The notes: a model not told the origin generated them from the sequence alone. DNA of 64,000 nucleotides from SP197 sp965242595 (GCA_965242595.1 OZ251464.1:62001-126000), one strand, 5' to 3'; positions 45,204-54,255 are shown, numbered from the stretch's first letter. A program made the numbers and translations.

Positions 45204-46288
45204 GGCGCGCCGCCCTCCCCACCGCCGCGCTGGCGCCGCAGCTGCCGCAACAGCCCCAGCTCGGCCTGGAAATCCACATAATGCGGCAGCTTGAGGTGCT
45301 GGACGAAGCCCGAGGCCTCGACATTGTCGCTGTGGCCCAGCACGAATTCCTGGTCGCTGGCCGGATGGGTGGCGTCTTCACCCAGCTCGCCGGCGCGCAG
45401 GGCGCGGTCCACCAGCGCCATGGCCATGGCCTTGCGCTCGGCGGCGCCGAAGGCCAGGCCATAGCCGCGGGTGAACTGGGGCGGCCGTTCGCCATCGCCG
45501 TGGAACTGGTTGACGGTTTCGCATTCCGTCACCACCACCTCGCCGATCTCGATGGCGAAGCCCAGCTCGGCCGACACCATCTCCAGCACCACGACGCCGC
45601 GCCGGATCTCGCCGGCGAAGGGATGGGTGCCGCCGAAGCCGCGCTGGGTGGAATAGGCCAGCGCCAGCAGAAAGCCTTCGTCGCCGCGCGCCAGGTTTTG
45701 CAGGCGCTCGGCGCGCGAGGCGGGAAAGCGCAGCGGCTGGCGCGTGATGTCGGGAACCTCGCCCTCCTCCGCCGGCGGCACCGCCTCCAGCAGCCCTTCG
45801 CGGCCCAGGATGTCGGCCGTGCGCGGCGCCCGCCCGTCGTCTTGCGGCGCCGCTTCGGGGGCGGCAGGCGGCGCGTTTCCGCCGGCGAGCAGGGCGAAAT
45901 CCAGCAGCCGGTGGCTGTAATCCTCGGTGGCGCCCAGCAGCTGGCCGCCGGGCACATCCTTGAAGGTGGCGGAGATGCGCCGCTCCAGCACCATGGCGCC
46001 GGTCTCCACCGGCAGGGTGGCGCCAAAGCGGGGCAGGGTGGTGCGGTAGGCGCGCAGCAGGAACACCGCCTCCACCGGATCGCCCCGCGCCTGTTTGATG
46101 GCCAGGGCCGCCAGCTCCCGGTCGTAGAGCGAGCCTTCGCTCATCGCCCGGTCCACCGCCAGCGCCAGCTGGGCGGCGATCTGGCCGGTGCCGATCTCCG
46201 CCAGCCGCGGGTCGCCGCGCCTGGCCCGGGCCAGCAGGGCATGGGCGTTATCGATGGCGGCCTCGCCGCCCTTGACCGCGACATACAT
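45200..46288 (-). CDS. phnI: C-P lyase core subunit PhnI
   Basis: A 362-residue nucleosidase-like subunit of the C-P lyase core, displacing adenine from ATP with phosphonate together with PhnG, PhnH and PhnL. Blocks: MYVAVKGGEAAIDNAHALLA, RAYRTTLPRF, RRISATFKDVPGGQLLGATEDYSHRLLDFAL, LAYSTQRGFGGTHPFAGEIR and SDQEFVLGHSDNVEASGFVQHLKLPHYVDF. It begins directly at the phnH stop. Confidence 0.96.
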   Translation of the reverse strand: MYVAVKGGEAAIDNAHALLARARRGDPRLAEIGTGQIAAQLALAVDRAMSEGSLYDRELAALAIKQARGDPVEAVFLLRAYRTTLPRFGATLPVETGAMVLERRISATFKDVPGGQLLGATEDYSHRLLDFALLAGGNAPPAAPEAAPQDDGRAPRTADILGREGLLEAVPPAEEGEVPDITRQPLRFPASRAERLQNLARGDEGFLLALAYSTQRGFGGTHPFAGEIRRGVVVLEMVSAELGFAIEIGEVVVTECETVNQFHGDGERPPQFTRGYGLAFGAAERKAMAMALVDRALRAGELGEDATHPASDQEFVLGHSDNVEASGFVQHLKLPHYVDFQAELGLLRQLRRQRGGGEGGAP

Positions 46289-46873
46289 TCAGACCTCCAC
46301 GGCAACGCTGCGCGGCAGACCCAGCAGCGCCGCGCCGCTGCACAGGACGACATCGACCCCCAGCGGAAAGCGGGCGTGGTTTTCCGCCATCTGCCGCCAG
46401 AAGGAAGGCGCCACGCGCGGTGCCACCTTTGCCCGCCCGGCGATGCCCGGCCCGCGCAGCGCCACCTCGCCGCCCCCCGCCAGGGCCGGCACGTCCAGGA
46501 TCAGGGTGGCCGAACTGTCGGGATAGAGCGCGTCGCCCGGGTGGAAGGCCGCCAGCGACGGCATGGCCCCGGCAATGAGCGCGAAGGCGGCCTCGTCCGG
46601 GGCCGCGGCCAGCGGGCAGCCGCAATGGAAGGCCAGAAAGCGCAGCGCCTCGGGGCTGCCAGCCCGCCGGTCCAGCCACACCGCCGTGGTGGCATCGAAC
46701 AGGGTCAGCGCCAGCGCCGCGGCGGCCACCGAAAGCGGCGGCACCGGTGCCAGCCCGGTTTCGATCCGCCCCAGCGTGCCCGGGCGCGCCATGGCATCCA
46801 GCAGGCAACGGAAGGTGCGCTGCGCTTCGAACACCGGCTCGGCAAAGCCGGGCAGCGGTGGTGGCGCGCTCAC
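46289..46873 (-). CDS. phnH: C-P lyase core subunit PhnH
   Basis: A 194-residue subunit of the PhnGHIJ complex. It begins SAPPPLPGFAEPVFEAQRTFRCLLDAMARPGT, and has the DATTAVWLD and FHCGCPLAAAP segments of the family. GTG start overlapping the phnG stop (GTGA). Confidence 0.93.
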   Translation of the reverse strand: MSAPPPLPGFAEPVFEAQRTFRCLLDAMARPGTLGRIETGLAPVPPLSVAAAALALTLFDATTAVWLDRRAGSPEALRFLAFHCGCPLAAAPDEAAFALIAGAMPSLAAFHPGDALYPDSSATLILDVPALAGGGEVALRGPGIAGRAKVAPRVAPSFWRQMAENHARFPLGVDVVLCSGAALLGLPRSVAVEV

Positions 46874-47337
46874 GGCGCGCGCTCCCTCGCCATGGTGAAG
46901 AAATCCACCCTGGTGGCCGCCGCCAGGCGCCGCCTTTCCGCCTCGCGTTCGCGCAGGGCGCGCTCCAGCGGGCCGATGACGCGGCGTTCCACCTCGCCGC
47001 GCCGTTCCTGGTCCTGCATCAGGGCATCGAACAGCGCCGCATGTTCGGCATGGGCCTTGTCGCGGCCCTGGACACAGGCGATGCCCACGATGTCGCCTAT
47101 CGCCAGCGCGCAGCGTGTCACCGTCGTCTCGCCCAGGTTGAAGGGGGCGCCGCTGCCGCCGATGCGGGCGCGGATCATGGCCATGCCGATCTCCGGGCGC
47201 CGGATCCAGGCGTGTTCGGGCTTGGGCGCCGTCTCTCGCCAGGCTGCGGCCAGCGCAGCGCCGGGGGAGCGCGCCAGCACGCCCATCCAGCGCCGCCTGG
47301 CCCGGTTGTCGCGATCCTGCCGGGGGCCGCTCGTCAT
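46870..47337 (-). CDS. phnG: C-P lyase core subunit PhnG
   Basis: About 155 residues, near the usual ~150. Blocks: RRRWMGVLARSPGAALAAAW, IRRPEIGMAMIRARIGGSGAPFNLGE and TRCALAIGDIVGIACVQGRDKAHAEHAALFDALMQD. First gene of the phnGHIJKLM operon. The start is uncertain between ATGs at 47337 and 47349, neither with a strong ribosome site. The 124-base gap to the divergent SDR gene holds a perfect 16-bp palindrome. Confidence 0.92.
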   Translation of the reverse strand: MTSGPRQDRDNRARRRWMGVLARSPGAALAAAWRETAPKPEHAWIRRPEIGMAMIRARIGGSGAPFNLGETTVTRCALAIGDIVGIACVQGRDKAHAEHAALFDALMQDQERRGEVERRVIGPLERALREREAERRRLAAATRVDFFTMARERAP

Positions 47338-47390
47338 CGCCGCCTGCATAGGCCAGCGCGGCGGCGGGCGCAATACCTGCCCCGGCGCTG

Positions 47391-47406
47391 GCCCCTGGCC
47401 AGGGGC
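47391..47406. promoter_or_regulatory. Perfect 16-bp palindrome between phnG and the SDR gene
   Basis: GCCCCTGGCCAGGGGC is a perfect palindrome in the middle of the divergent promoter region, flanked by two GGCGCTGG copies. It fits a dimeric regulator's operator. Its core CCCCT-N4-AGGGG also occurs ahead of the aor genes (56709-56722). Confidence 0.55.
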
Positions 47407-47461
47407 GCGGCGCTGGCGCACACTGGGCGGCTTCAAGGCCGGCTTCCGGGGGAGGGACGCC

Positions 47462-48211
47462 ATGCAGGCTGCGTTCGATCTGGCGGGCAAGCGCGCCCTG
47501 GTGACCGGTGGCGCCTCCGGCATCGGCCTGGCTACGGCCAAGGCCTTTCTGCGCTGCGGCGCCAGCGTGGCCATCAACGATCTGCCATCGCCGGCCCTGA
47601 CGGCGGCGGTGGAGGCGCTGGCGGGCGAGGGCTTTCACGCGCTGGCCGCGCCGGGCGATGTCGGCGCGCCGCAAGACGGCCCGCGCATGGTGGCGCAGGC
47701 GATCGAGGCCCTGGGCGGCCTTGATTATCTCGTCAACAACGCCGCCACGCCGGGCACCACGCGCCCGATCCCGCCCGCCGATTTCGACCGCCAGGACGAG
47801 GCCTTCTGGCAGCTGCTGGTGAACGTCAACCTGATCGGCCCCTATCGCTGCACCAGAACGGCGGCGGCGGCGCTGCGCCAGGCGGGCGGGGCCATCGTCA
47901 ACACGGCGTCGATTTCGGCCCATGGCGGCGGCGGCTCCAGCTCGGTCTATTGCGCCACCAAGGCCGCGCTGGTGAACCTGACCAGGGAATGGGCGCGGGC
48001 GCTGGCGCCCCAGGTGCGGGTGAACGCCATCGCCCCCGGCCTGGTCGATTCGCCGTGGATGTGCCGTTTTCCCGACCGGAACGCCGGCGCGGTGCCGCTG
48101 GGGCGCATCGGCCACCCGGCCGAATATGGCGAGGTCATCCTGTTTCTGGCGGCCGGGGCCGATTATGTCACCGGGCAGACGCTGACCGTCGATGGCGGGC
48201 TGACCGCCTGA
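47462..48211 (+). CDS. Short-chain dehydrogenase/reductase (SDR)
   Basis: A 249-residue NAD(P) dehydrogenase with ALVTGGASGIGLATAKAF (cofactor-binding TGxxxGIG), LVNNAATPG (NNAG-like), the catalytic Ser in VNTASISAHGG, YCATKAAL (Tyr-x3-Lys) and the C-terminal VTGQTLTVDGG. A GGGGGAGGGA site supports the ATG. The next gene is a fumarylacetoacetase-fold hydrolase 10 bases on, an arrangement seen in L-fuconate/L-rhamnonate 2-keto-3-deoxy sugar acid pathways, so a keto-sugar-acid dehydrogenase is plausible. Confidence 0.9.
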   Translation: MQAAFDLAGKRALVTGGASGIGLATAKAFLRCGASVAINDLPSPALTAAVEALAGEGFHALAAPGDVGAPQDGPRMVAQAIEALGGLDYLVNNAATPGTTRPIPPADFDRQDEAFWQLLVNVNLIGPYRCTRTAAAALRQAGGAIVNTASISAHGGGGSSSVYCATKAALVNLTREWARALAPQVRVNAIAPGLVDSPWMCRFPDRNAGAVPLGRIGHPAEYGEVILFLAAGADYVTGQTLTVDGGLTA

Positions 48212-48221
48212 GGCCGGGGCG

Positions 48222-49064
48222 GTGAAGCTGGTTCGCTATGGGGCGCCGGGGGCCGAAAAGCCGGGCCTGATCGACGGCGCCGGGCGGCTGCGCGACCTTT
48301 CGTGCCGGCTGGACGATATCCGCGCCGACGCCTTGCCGGGCCTGGCCGCGCGCCTGGCCGGGATCGACGCCGAAACGCTGCCGCTGCTGGCGGGCGAACG
48401 GCGCCTGGGCGTGCCGCTTGCCGGCATCGGCAAGGTGGTCTGCATCGGCCTCAACTACCGCGACCACGCCGCCGAGGCCGGCCACGACCTGCCGGGCGAG
48501 CCGATCGTCTTCTTCAAGCCCAGCTCGGCGCTCTGCGGTCCCGGCGATCCGGTGGTGCTGCTGCGGGAAAGCCGCCACAGCGACTGGGAGGTGGAACTGG
48601 CGGCCGTCATCGCCAGCCCCGCCCGCTATGTCGACGAGGAGCGCGCCCTGGACCATGTGTTCGGCTATTGCGTCGCCAACGATGTCTCCGAACGGCGTTT
48701 CCAGGCCAAGGGCAGCGGCCAGTGGGTGCTGGGCAAATCCGGCGACAGCTATCTGCCGCTGGGGCCGTGGCTGGTCAGCCGCAAGGACGTCCCCGATCCC
48801 CAGGCGCTCTCCCTGTGGCTGGAGGTGAATGGCGAGCGCATGCAGAACGGCACCACCGCCGACATGGTCTTCGGCGTCGCCCGGCTGGTGAGCTTCGTCA
48901 GCCGCTTCATGACGCTGGAGGCGGGCGACCTGCTGCTGACCGGCACGCCGGCCGGCACCGGCCTGGGCCGCAAACCGCGCCGATTCCTGAGGGCGGGCGA
49001 TGTCATGCGGGCGGGCATCGACGGCCTGGGCGAGCAGCGCTGCCGCGTGGCCCCGCCCCCGTGA
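48222..49064 (+). CDS. Fumarylacetoacetate hydrolase (FAH) family protein
   Basis: A 280-residue FAH-fold hydrolase. Metal-site residues are in SDWEVELAAVIA (E-x-E) and the following Asp-rich region; GKVVCIGLNYRDHAAEAGH, FGYCVANDVSERRFQ, GKSGDSYLPLGPWLV and TGTPAGTGLGRKP are family hallmarks. Members hydrolyse C-C bonds of acylpyruvates or diketo-deoxy sugar acids. Likely co-transcribed with the SDR and working on its product, which is inference. GTG start. Confidence 0.9.
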   Translation: MKLVRYGAPGAEKPGLIDGAGRLRDLSCRLDDIRADALPGLAARLAGIDAETLPLLAGERRLGVPLAGIGKVVCIGLNYRDHAAEAGHDLPGEPIVFFKPSSALCGPGDPVVLLRESRHSDWEVELAAVIASPARYVDEERALDHVFGYCVANDVSERRFQAKGSGQWVLGKSGDSYLPLGPWLVSRKDVPDPQALSLWLEVNGERMQNGTTADMVFGVARLVSFVSRFMTLEAGDLLLTGTPAGTGLGRKPRRFLRAGDVMRAGIDGLGEQRCRVAPPP

Positions 49065-49103
49065 CGGAAGCTGCGCCGCCCTCGCTCGCAGGGGCGCCAC
49101 CGC

Positions 49104-50120
49104 CTAGCGCTGCGGGAAGCCGTGCTCCAGCCGGCCTTCGCGGCGGCCAATTCGTTCGGCCATCAGGCACAGCAGCTCCCACATCATCTGGGCGCCGTTC
49201 AGCGCCGTGATGTTGGCGCTGTCGAAGGGCGGGGCGACTTCCACCACATCGCCGCCCACGATCTCCAGCCCGCGCAGCCCGCGCAGCATGCGCTGCGCCT
49301 CGAAGGTGGTGAAGCCGCCCACCTCCGGCGTGCCGGTGCCGGGCGCGAAGACCGGATCCAGGCCATCGACGTCGAAGCTGACATAGGTGGGGCCGTCGCC
49401 CGCCACCTCGCGGCATCTGGCGATGACGGCATCGATGCCCATGGCGTAGAGCTCTTCGATGTGGATCACCGTCATGCCCGATTCGTAGCTGAACCCCCAT
49501 AGCGCCTCGGCCGGGCCGCGAATGCCGACCTGAACGGTGCGGTGCGGGTCCAGCGCGCCATCCTCCACCGCCACCTTGAAGGGGCCGCCATGGTGGTGCT
49601 TGTGGCCGAAAAGCTCTGGCCCGGTGTCGCAATGGGCGTCGAAATGGACCAGGCCCAGCGGCTGGCCGTGTTGCCGGGCCAGGGCGCGCAGGATGGGAAG
49701 CGAGATCGAATGGTCGCCGCCGGCCGAGATCGGCACCACGCCGGCCGCCGCCAGGCGGACATAGAACGCCTCGATATCGGCGATGGCATCGTCCAGCGCA
49801 TAGACGCCTTCGATGGGCACATCGCCCACATCCGCCACCCGCGCCCAATCGTAGGGCCGGGCGCCGGTGCTGTGGTTGTAGCGGCCCATCAGGGTCGATT
49901 GCTCGCGCAGGGCGCGGGGGCCGTGGCGGGCGCCGGGGCGGTTGGTGACGCCACCGTCGAACGGCACGCCGACCATGCCGATCTCGACCTCGCCCCAGGC
50001 CCTGGAATCCTCCTGCAGCGGCTGGCGCATGAAGGTGGCGATGCCGGTATAGCGCGGCTTGTAGGACGCGCCCCAGGTCGGCTTGCGCGCCTCGGGCACG
50101 CCGCCCATCTCGTCGCTCAT
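49104..50120 (-). CDS. Agmatinase/arginase family ureohydrolase
   Basis: A 338-residue binuclear manganese hydrolase. Metal ligands: GGDHSIS (His), FDAHCDTG (D-x-H-x-D) and SFDVDGLDP (D-x-D). These enzymes release urea from agmatine, guanidinobutyrate, guanidinopropionate or similar. The N-terminal MRQP, GVPFDGGVTNRPGARHGPRALREQS fits the agmatinase/guanidino-acid hydrolase branch; substrate cannot be fixed. The start at 50120 is supported by GGAGGAGGGA. Confidence 0.9.
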   Translation of the reverse strand: MSDEMGGVPEARKPTWGASYKPRYTGIATFMRQPLQEDSRAWGEVEIGMVGVPFDGGVTNRPGARHGPRALREQSTLMGRYNHSTGARPYDWARVADVGDVPIEGVYALDDAIADIEAFYVRLAAAGVVPISAGGDHSISLPILRALARQHGQPLGLVHFDAHCDTGPELFGHKHHHGGPFKVAVEDGALDPHRTVQVGIRGPAEALWGFSYESGMTVIHIEELYAMGIDAVIARCREVAGDGPTYVSFDVDGLDPVFAPGTGTPEVGGFTTFEAQRMLRGLRGLEIVGGDVVEVAPPFDSANITALNGAQMMWELLCLMAERIGRREGRLEHGFPQR

Positions 50121-50208
50121 GGTCCCTCCTCCGCCCCGGGCGATACCCGTCCCGCCCGAGGCCGTCATTAGGCATAATGGCCCCGCAGACGCAAGGGAGG
50201 CCGCGACC

Positions 50209-50997
50209 ATGACCGAGACCGACAGCGCAGCGCAGGGCGGGGCCAACCCCGCACCCGGCTTTGCCGAACGGCCCGATTATCGCGTCGTGCTGGTGCCCTG
50301 CGCCAAGCGCCTGCGCGCGACCTTCGGCGGCGCCACCCTGTTCGACACCCAACGCGCCCTGGCGATGTGCGAAACCGGCCATGTCGCGCTTTACTATGTG
50401 CCGCGCGCCGATGCCGACATGGCGCTGTTCGCCAGGACCGCCAGCGACAGCTGGTGCCCCTTCAAGGGCCGCGCCAGCTATTACACCGTTTCGGCCGGCG
50501 GGCGCGAAGCCCGCGATGCCGCCTGGAGCTATGAGGCGCCCTTCGACGAATGCGCCGCCATCGCCGGCCATCTCGCCTTCTATTGGGACCGCCTGGACCG
50601 CTGGCTGGAAGAGGACGAGGAGGTGTTCGTCCACGCCCGCGATCCCTTCGTGCGCATCGACATCCTGGCAAGCCGCCGCAAGGTGGAGGTTATCGCCGGC
50701 GGCGAGCGGGTGGCCGCCAGCGAAGATGCCCTGTTTCTGTTCGAGACCGGCCTGCCGACGCGCTATTACCTGCCGCCCGAACATGTGCGGGCCGAGCTGC
50801 TGGCCTCGTCCCAGCGCCGCAGCGCCTGCCCCTACAAAGGCCGCGCCCGCTACCGCCATCTGAAGGTCGGCGGGCGGATGGTGGAAGACGCCGCCTGGTT
50901 CTACCCCGAACCGCTGGACGAGGTGGGCCGCATTCGCGGCCGGCTGTGCTTCTATCCGGACAAGGTGGACGCCATTCTGATCGACGGGCGGGCCTGA
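50209..50997 (+). CDS. Tandem DUF427 protein
   Basis: A 262-residue protein made of two DUF427 units (residues ~25-125 and ~145-255). Each has the ...LVPCAKRLRATFGG / KVEVIAGGERVA opening, a TRYYLPPEHVRAELL-like (YYVPRADADMALF) block and CP(Y/F)KGRA(S/R)Y. DUF427 is a small beta-fold domain of unknown function, common in soil bacteria and fungi. Good GGGAGG site. Divergent from the ureohydrolase. Confidence 0.9.
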   Translation: MTETDSAAQGGANPAPGFAERPDYRVVLVPCAKRLRATFGGATLFDTQRALAMCETGHVALYYVPRADADMALFARTASDSWCPFKGRASYYTVSAGGREARDAAWSYEAPFDECAAIAGHLAFYWDRLDRWLEEDEEVFVHARDPFVRIDILASRRKVEVIAGGERVAASEDALFLFETGLPTRYYLPPEHVRAELLASSQRRSACPYKGRARYRHLKVGGRMVEDAAWFYPEPLDEVGRIRGRLCFYPDKVDAILIDGRA

Positions 50998-51065
50998 CCG
51001 GCGCCCGGCCCCGCCCGGCGGGCGCGTCTTGCGCCATTGCGACGCCCCGCGCTATGCCGGAGGCC

Positions 51066-51548
51066 ATGGGCAGCGTGTCCAGCCACCCCGGCGACGCCCT
51101 GCCGCGCCAGTTCGGGCACCCGGCGGCGGGCATCGCCTATGGCGAGAGGCCCAGCGTCTATGGCCTGGCGGCGGACGGGGCGGGGCGCATCCTGGCCTGC
51201 CGACGCAGCGGCGGGCGGGTGGTGCTGCCCGGCGGCGGCCTGGCGCCCGGCGAAAGCGCGCTGCGGGCGCTGGCCCGCGAGCTGGCTGAGGAGACCGGCT
51301 ATCGCCTGCGCGCCGCCTTCGAGCTGTGCCGCGCCCGCCAATACCACACCCGCCGCATCGGCAAGCCGCCGGTCAACAAGCTCTGCCGCTTCTATGCCGT
51401 GGAGGTGGAACGCGACCCGGCGCTGGCCAGCGAGGCCGACCACGAGCCGGTCTGGCTTGCGCCCGGCGCGCTGCTGGGCGCGCTGACCTTCGAAAGCCAC
51501 CGCTGGGCGCTGCAACGGCTGCAGGCGTGCCGGGATGCCCGCCGGTGA
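51066..51548 (+). CDS. Nudix hydrolase
   Basis: About 160 residues with an intact Nudix box, GGGLAPGESALRALARELAEETGY (G-x5-E-x7-R-E-x2-E-E-x-G), near residue 55. Nudix enzymes cleave nucleoside diphosphates linked to another group; the substrate here is not evident. Start uncertain between ATGs at 51054 and 51066. Its stop overlaps the GTG of the next small gene. Confidence 0.85.
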   Translation: MGSVSSHPGDALPRQFGHPAAGIAYGERPSVYGLAADGAGRILACRRSGGRVVLPGGGLAPGESALRALARELAEETGYRLRAAFELCRARQYHTRRIGKPPVNKLCRFYAVEVERDPALASEADHEPVWLAPGALLGALTFESHRWALQRLQACRDARR

Positions 51549-51814
51549 AGCTTTACGGCCTGCGCGGGATGAGCCATGGCGCCTCGCTGCTGATCACCGT
51601 GATGAGCGACGAGGGCATCGCCGCCGTGGCCGACGGGCTGGCCTTCGACCCCGCCGACCTGCGCCTGGAGCGCCATCCCGGCAGCCTGGCCCGCTATCAC
51701 GAGGTGGCGGCGGGTGGCATCGACCGCTTCGTCGCCCGCCACGGCATCGACGTGCTGGATTTCGCCGCCTGGACCGCCACGAAGAAACGGCTGGGCGCGG
51801 CGCCCTGGCGCTGA
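51545..51814 (+). CDS. Small protein of unknown function, coupled to the Nudix gene
   Basis: An 89-residue protein beginning MKLYGLRGMSHGASLLITVMSDEG and ending FAAWTATKKRLGAAPWR. The GTG start overlaps the Nudix stop (GTGA), so it is translationally coupled. I do not recognise a family. Composition is ordinary for a cytoplasmic protein (mixed helix/strand, no membrane segment), and codon use matches the neighbours. Confidence 0.65.
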   Translation: MKLYGLRGMSHGASLLITVMSDEGIAAVADGLAFDPADLRLERHPGSLARYHEVAAGGIDRFVARHGIDVLDFAAWTATKKRLGAAPWR

Positions 51815-51879
51815 GGCGGCGCCATCTTGACCGCACCCGCCCGCCCGTCTGGAATAGGCCGGCCCGCCGGAACGCCGCC

Positions 51880-53058
51880 ATGACCGACACCGCCCTCTTC
51901 CCCTCCGCCCGCGCCTTCGACCCCGCCCGCCTGGCCGCCAGCGACCGCGATTACGGCGCGGCGCGGCCGCTGCCGGGCGAGGCCTATGTCTCGCCCGCCT
52001 GGCACGAGGCGGAACGGGCCCGGCTGTGGTCGCGCCACTGGGTATGCCTGACCGCCGCCTCCCACCTGCCGCGCCCGGGCGACGCCCTGCCGCTGGAGCT
52101 GGCCGGCGTGCCGCTGTTCGCCCTGCGCGGGCGCCATGGTGGCGTGCGCGTCTTCCACAACGCCTGCCCCCATCGCGGCATGAGGCTGGTGGCCCGGGCC
52201 GGGCCGGTGGGCGCCCTGATCGTCTGCCCCTATCACAACTGGGCCTTCGGGCTGGACGGCGCGCTGCGCCAGACCCCCCATATCGCCGGGGCCGGGCGCC
52301 ATGAATGCGCCGGCTTCGACAAGCGCCGTTTTCGCCTGAAAGAGGTGCGGAGCGCCGTGTGGTTCGACCAGGTGTTCGTCGATCTCTCGGGCCAGGCCGA
52401 GCCTTTCGACGACCTTATTGCCCCCCTGGCGCGGCGCTGGGCCGCCTTCGACCAGGCCCTGCTGCGCCATGGCGGCACCGATTCCATCCTGACCTTCGAG
52501 CTGGCGGCCGACTGGAAGCTCGCCATCGAGAATTTCTGCGAGGCCTATCACCTGCCCATGGTGCATCCCGGCCTCAACGGCTATTCCACCCTGGAAGACC
52601 ATCTCAATATCGAGCAGGAGGGCCGCTTTTCCGGCCAGGTCAGCCTGGTCTATCGGCCCGACCGGGGCGGCCATGCCCTGCCCCGCTTTCCCGGCCTGCC
52701 GCAGGCATGGCAGACGCGGGCCGAATATGTCGCGCTTTATCCCAATGTCTTGCTGGGCATCCATTACGACCATGTCTTTGCGGTGCGCGTGCTGCCCGAC
52801 GGCCCCGGGCGCTGCCGCGAGAGCTTCGACATCTACTATGTCGGCGACGAACCCACCCGCCCCTGCCACGCCGCCCTGCGCGCCAGGGTGCGCGAGACCT
52901 GGCGCGAGGTGTTCCAGGAAGACGTGGACGTGGTGGAAGGCATGCAGAAGGGCCGCGCCTCGCCCGGCTTCGACGGCGGCGTCTTCACGCCGGTGCTGGA
53001 AGGCCCCTCCCACTGCTTCCACCGCTGGGCCGCCCGCGCCATGATGCCCGCGCTATGA
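51880..53058 (+). CDS. Rieske non-heme iron oxygenase, catalytic subunit
   Basis: A 392-residue ring-hydroxylating-type oxygenase alpha subunit. Rieske cluster ligands: Cys96, His98, Cys116, His119 (CPHRG and CPYHNW). The mononuclear iron site is in ENFCEAYHLPMVHPGL with a downstream acidic residue in VFQEDVDVVEGM. Relatives oxidise or N-demethylate choline, betaines, carnitine or aromatic acids. No small subunit or reductase gene is adjacent. It is followed 60 bases on by a second, different Rieske oxygenase. Confidence 0.9.
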   Translation: MTDTALFPSARAFDPARLAASDRDYGAARPLPGEAYVSPAWHEAERARLWSRHWVCLTAASHLPRPGDALPLELAGVPLFALRGRHGGVRVFHNACPHRGMRLVARAGPVGALIVCPYHNWAFGLDGALRQTPHIAGAGRHECAGFDKRRFRLKEVRSAVWFDQVFVDLSGQAEPFDDLIAPLARRWAAFDQALLRHGGTDSILTFELAADWKLAIENFCEAYHLPMVHPGLNGYSTLEDHLNIEQEGRFSGQVSLVYRPDRGGHALPRFPGLPQAWQTRAEYVALYPNVLLGIHYDHVFAVRVLPDGPGRCRESFDIYYVGDEPTRPCHAALRARVRETWREVFQEDVDVVEGMQKGRASPGFDGGVFTPVLEGPSHCFHRWAARAMMPAL

Positions 53059-53118
53059 CGCGATAAGGCGGGCGGGCGCCTGCACGAGACTGGTGAGATC
53101 AGGGGGGAGAGACCGACC

Positions 53119-54255
53119 ATGGCCGATGCCTTCGCGCTGGGGCGCTTTACGGACGACCCCGCCACCTCCTTCACGCTGCCGGCCCCCTGGTATTACCGCA
53201 GGGAGGTGTTCGAGCGGGAGAAGGAGGCGATCTTCTTCAAATCCTGGCGGGCGCTGTGCCATGCCAGCGAGCTCGCGCGCCCGGGCGACTATGCCGCCAT
53301 CGACATCCTGGGCCAGGGGGTGTTCGCCATCCGCGGGCGCGACGGGCGGCTGCGCGCCTTCCACAATGTCTGCCAGCACCGCGCCCATGAGCTCCTGCAA
53401 GGGCGCGGCAACGTCAAGGCCGCGATCGCCTGCCCCTATCACGCCTGGGCCTATGGCACCGACGGCACGCTGAGAACGGCGCCGGGCTGCGAGCGGCTGG
53501 CGGGTTTCAATAAGGCGGATTTCGGCCTGGCGCCGGTGCGGGTGCAGGAATTCACCGGCTTCGTCTTCGTCAATCTCGATCCCGACGCCAGGCCGCTGCA
53601 TCTGTGGGCGCCGGGCTTTGCCGAGGAGGTGGCGCGCTGGTTCCCGGATTTCGAGCGGGTGCGGCCCCATGCCCGCAAGGATTTCCCCATCGCGGCCAAT
53701 TGGAAGGTGGTGGTGGAAAACGCCATCGAGGGCTATCACTTCCCCAGTTCCGGCCCGGTCCACCGCCAGCTGTGCGACCTGATCGACATGAAGGCCACCC
53801 GCCTGCATGTGCATCGCAACTGGTTCGCCATCGTCGCCCCGCCGGGCCGCAACGCCAGCGGCGTCTATCCCTTCCCCCGGGGCGGCGGCGGCCAGAGCGA
53901 CCATTTCATCACCCTTTATCTGTGGCCGGACTGGATCGTCTATTCCTGGCCCCACGCCAACATGATCTCCACCTTCCTGATGCGCCCCACCGGGCCCGAA
54001 TCCAGCGTGGTGGAAAACCCCTACTTCCACATCCCCGGCGAATCCGACGACGCCACCACCCGCGCCGCCGAAGCCTGGTTCAACGATGGCCTGGGGCCGG
54101 AGGATGCGGCGCTGAACGAAGGCGTGCAGCGGGGCATCCGCTCGCGCGGCTATCACCAGGGCCGGCTGGTCACCGCCCCGGGCGAGGCCGGCGACAGCGA
54201 ACACTGCGTCCACACCTTCCAGCGCTGGGTGAGGGACGCGCTGCTGGCCGCCTGA
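53119..54255 (+). CDS. Rieske non-heme iron oxygenase, catalytic subunit (second copy type)
   Basis: A 378-residue Rieske oxygenase with cluster ligands Cys85, His87, Cys105, His108 (CQHRAHEL and CPYHAWAYG) and the catalytic iron block ENAIEGYHFPSSGPVH, plus EDAALNEGVQRG near the C-terminus. It differs throughout from the gene before it, so it is not a recent duplicate. Ribosome site GGGGGGAGA upstream of the ATG. Probably in one operon with the preceding Rieske gene and the EutQ-like cupin that follows. Confidence 0.9.
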   Translation: MADAFALGRFTDDPATSFTLPAPWYYRREVFEREKEAIFFKSWRALCHASELARPGDYAAIDILGQGVFAIRGRDGRLRAFHNVCQHRAHELLQGRGNVKAAIACPYHAWAYGTDGTLRTAPGCERLAGFNKADFGLAPVRVQEFTGFVFVNLDPDARPLHLWAPGFAEEVARWFPDFERVRPHARKDFPIAANWKVVVENAIEGYHFPSSGPVHRQLCDLIDMKATRLHVHRNWFAIVAPPGRNASGVYPFPRGGGGQSDHFITLYLWPDWIVYSWPHANMISTFLMRPTGPESSVVENPYFHIPGESDDATTRAAEAWFNDGLGPEDAALNEGVQRGIRSRGYHQGRLVTAPGEAGDSEHCVHTFQRWVRDALLAA

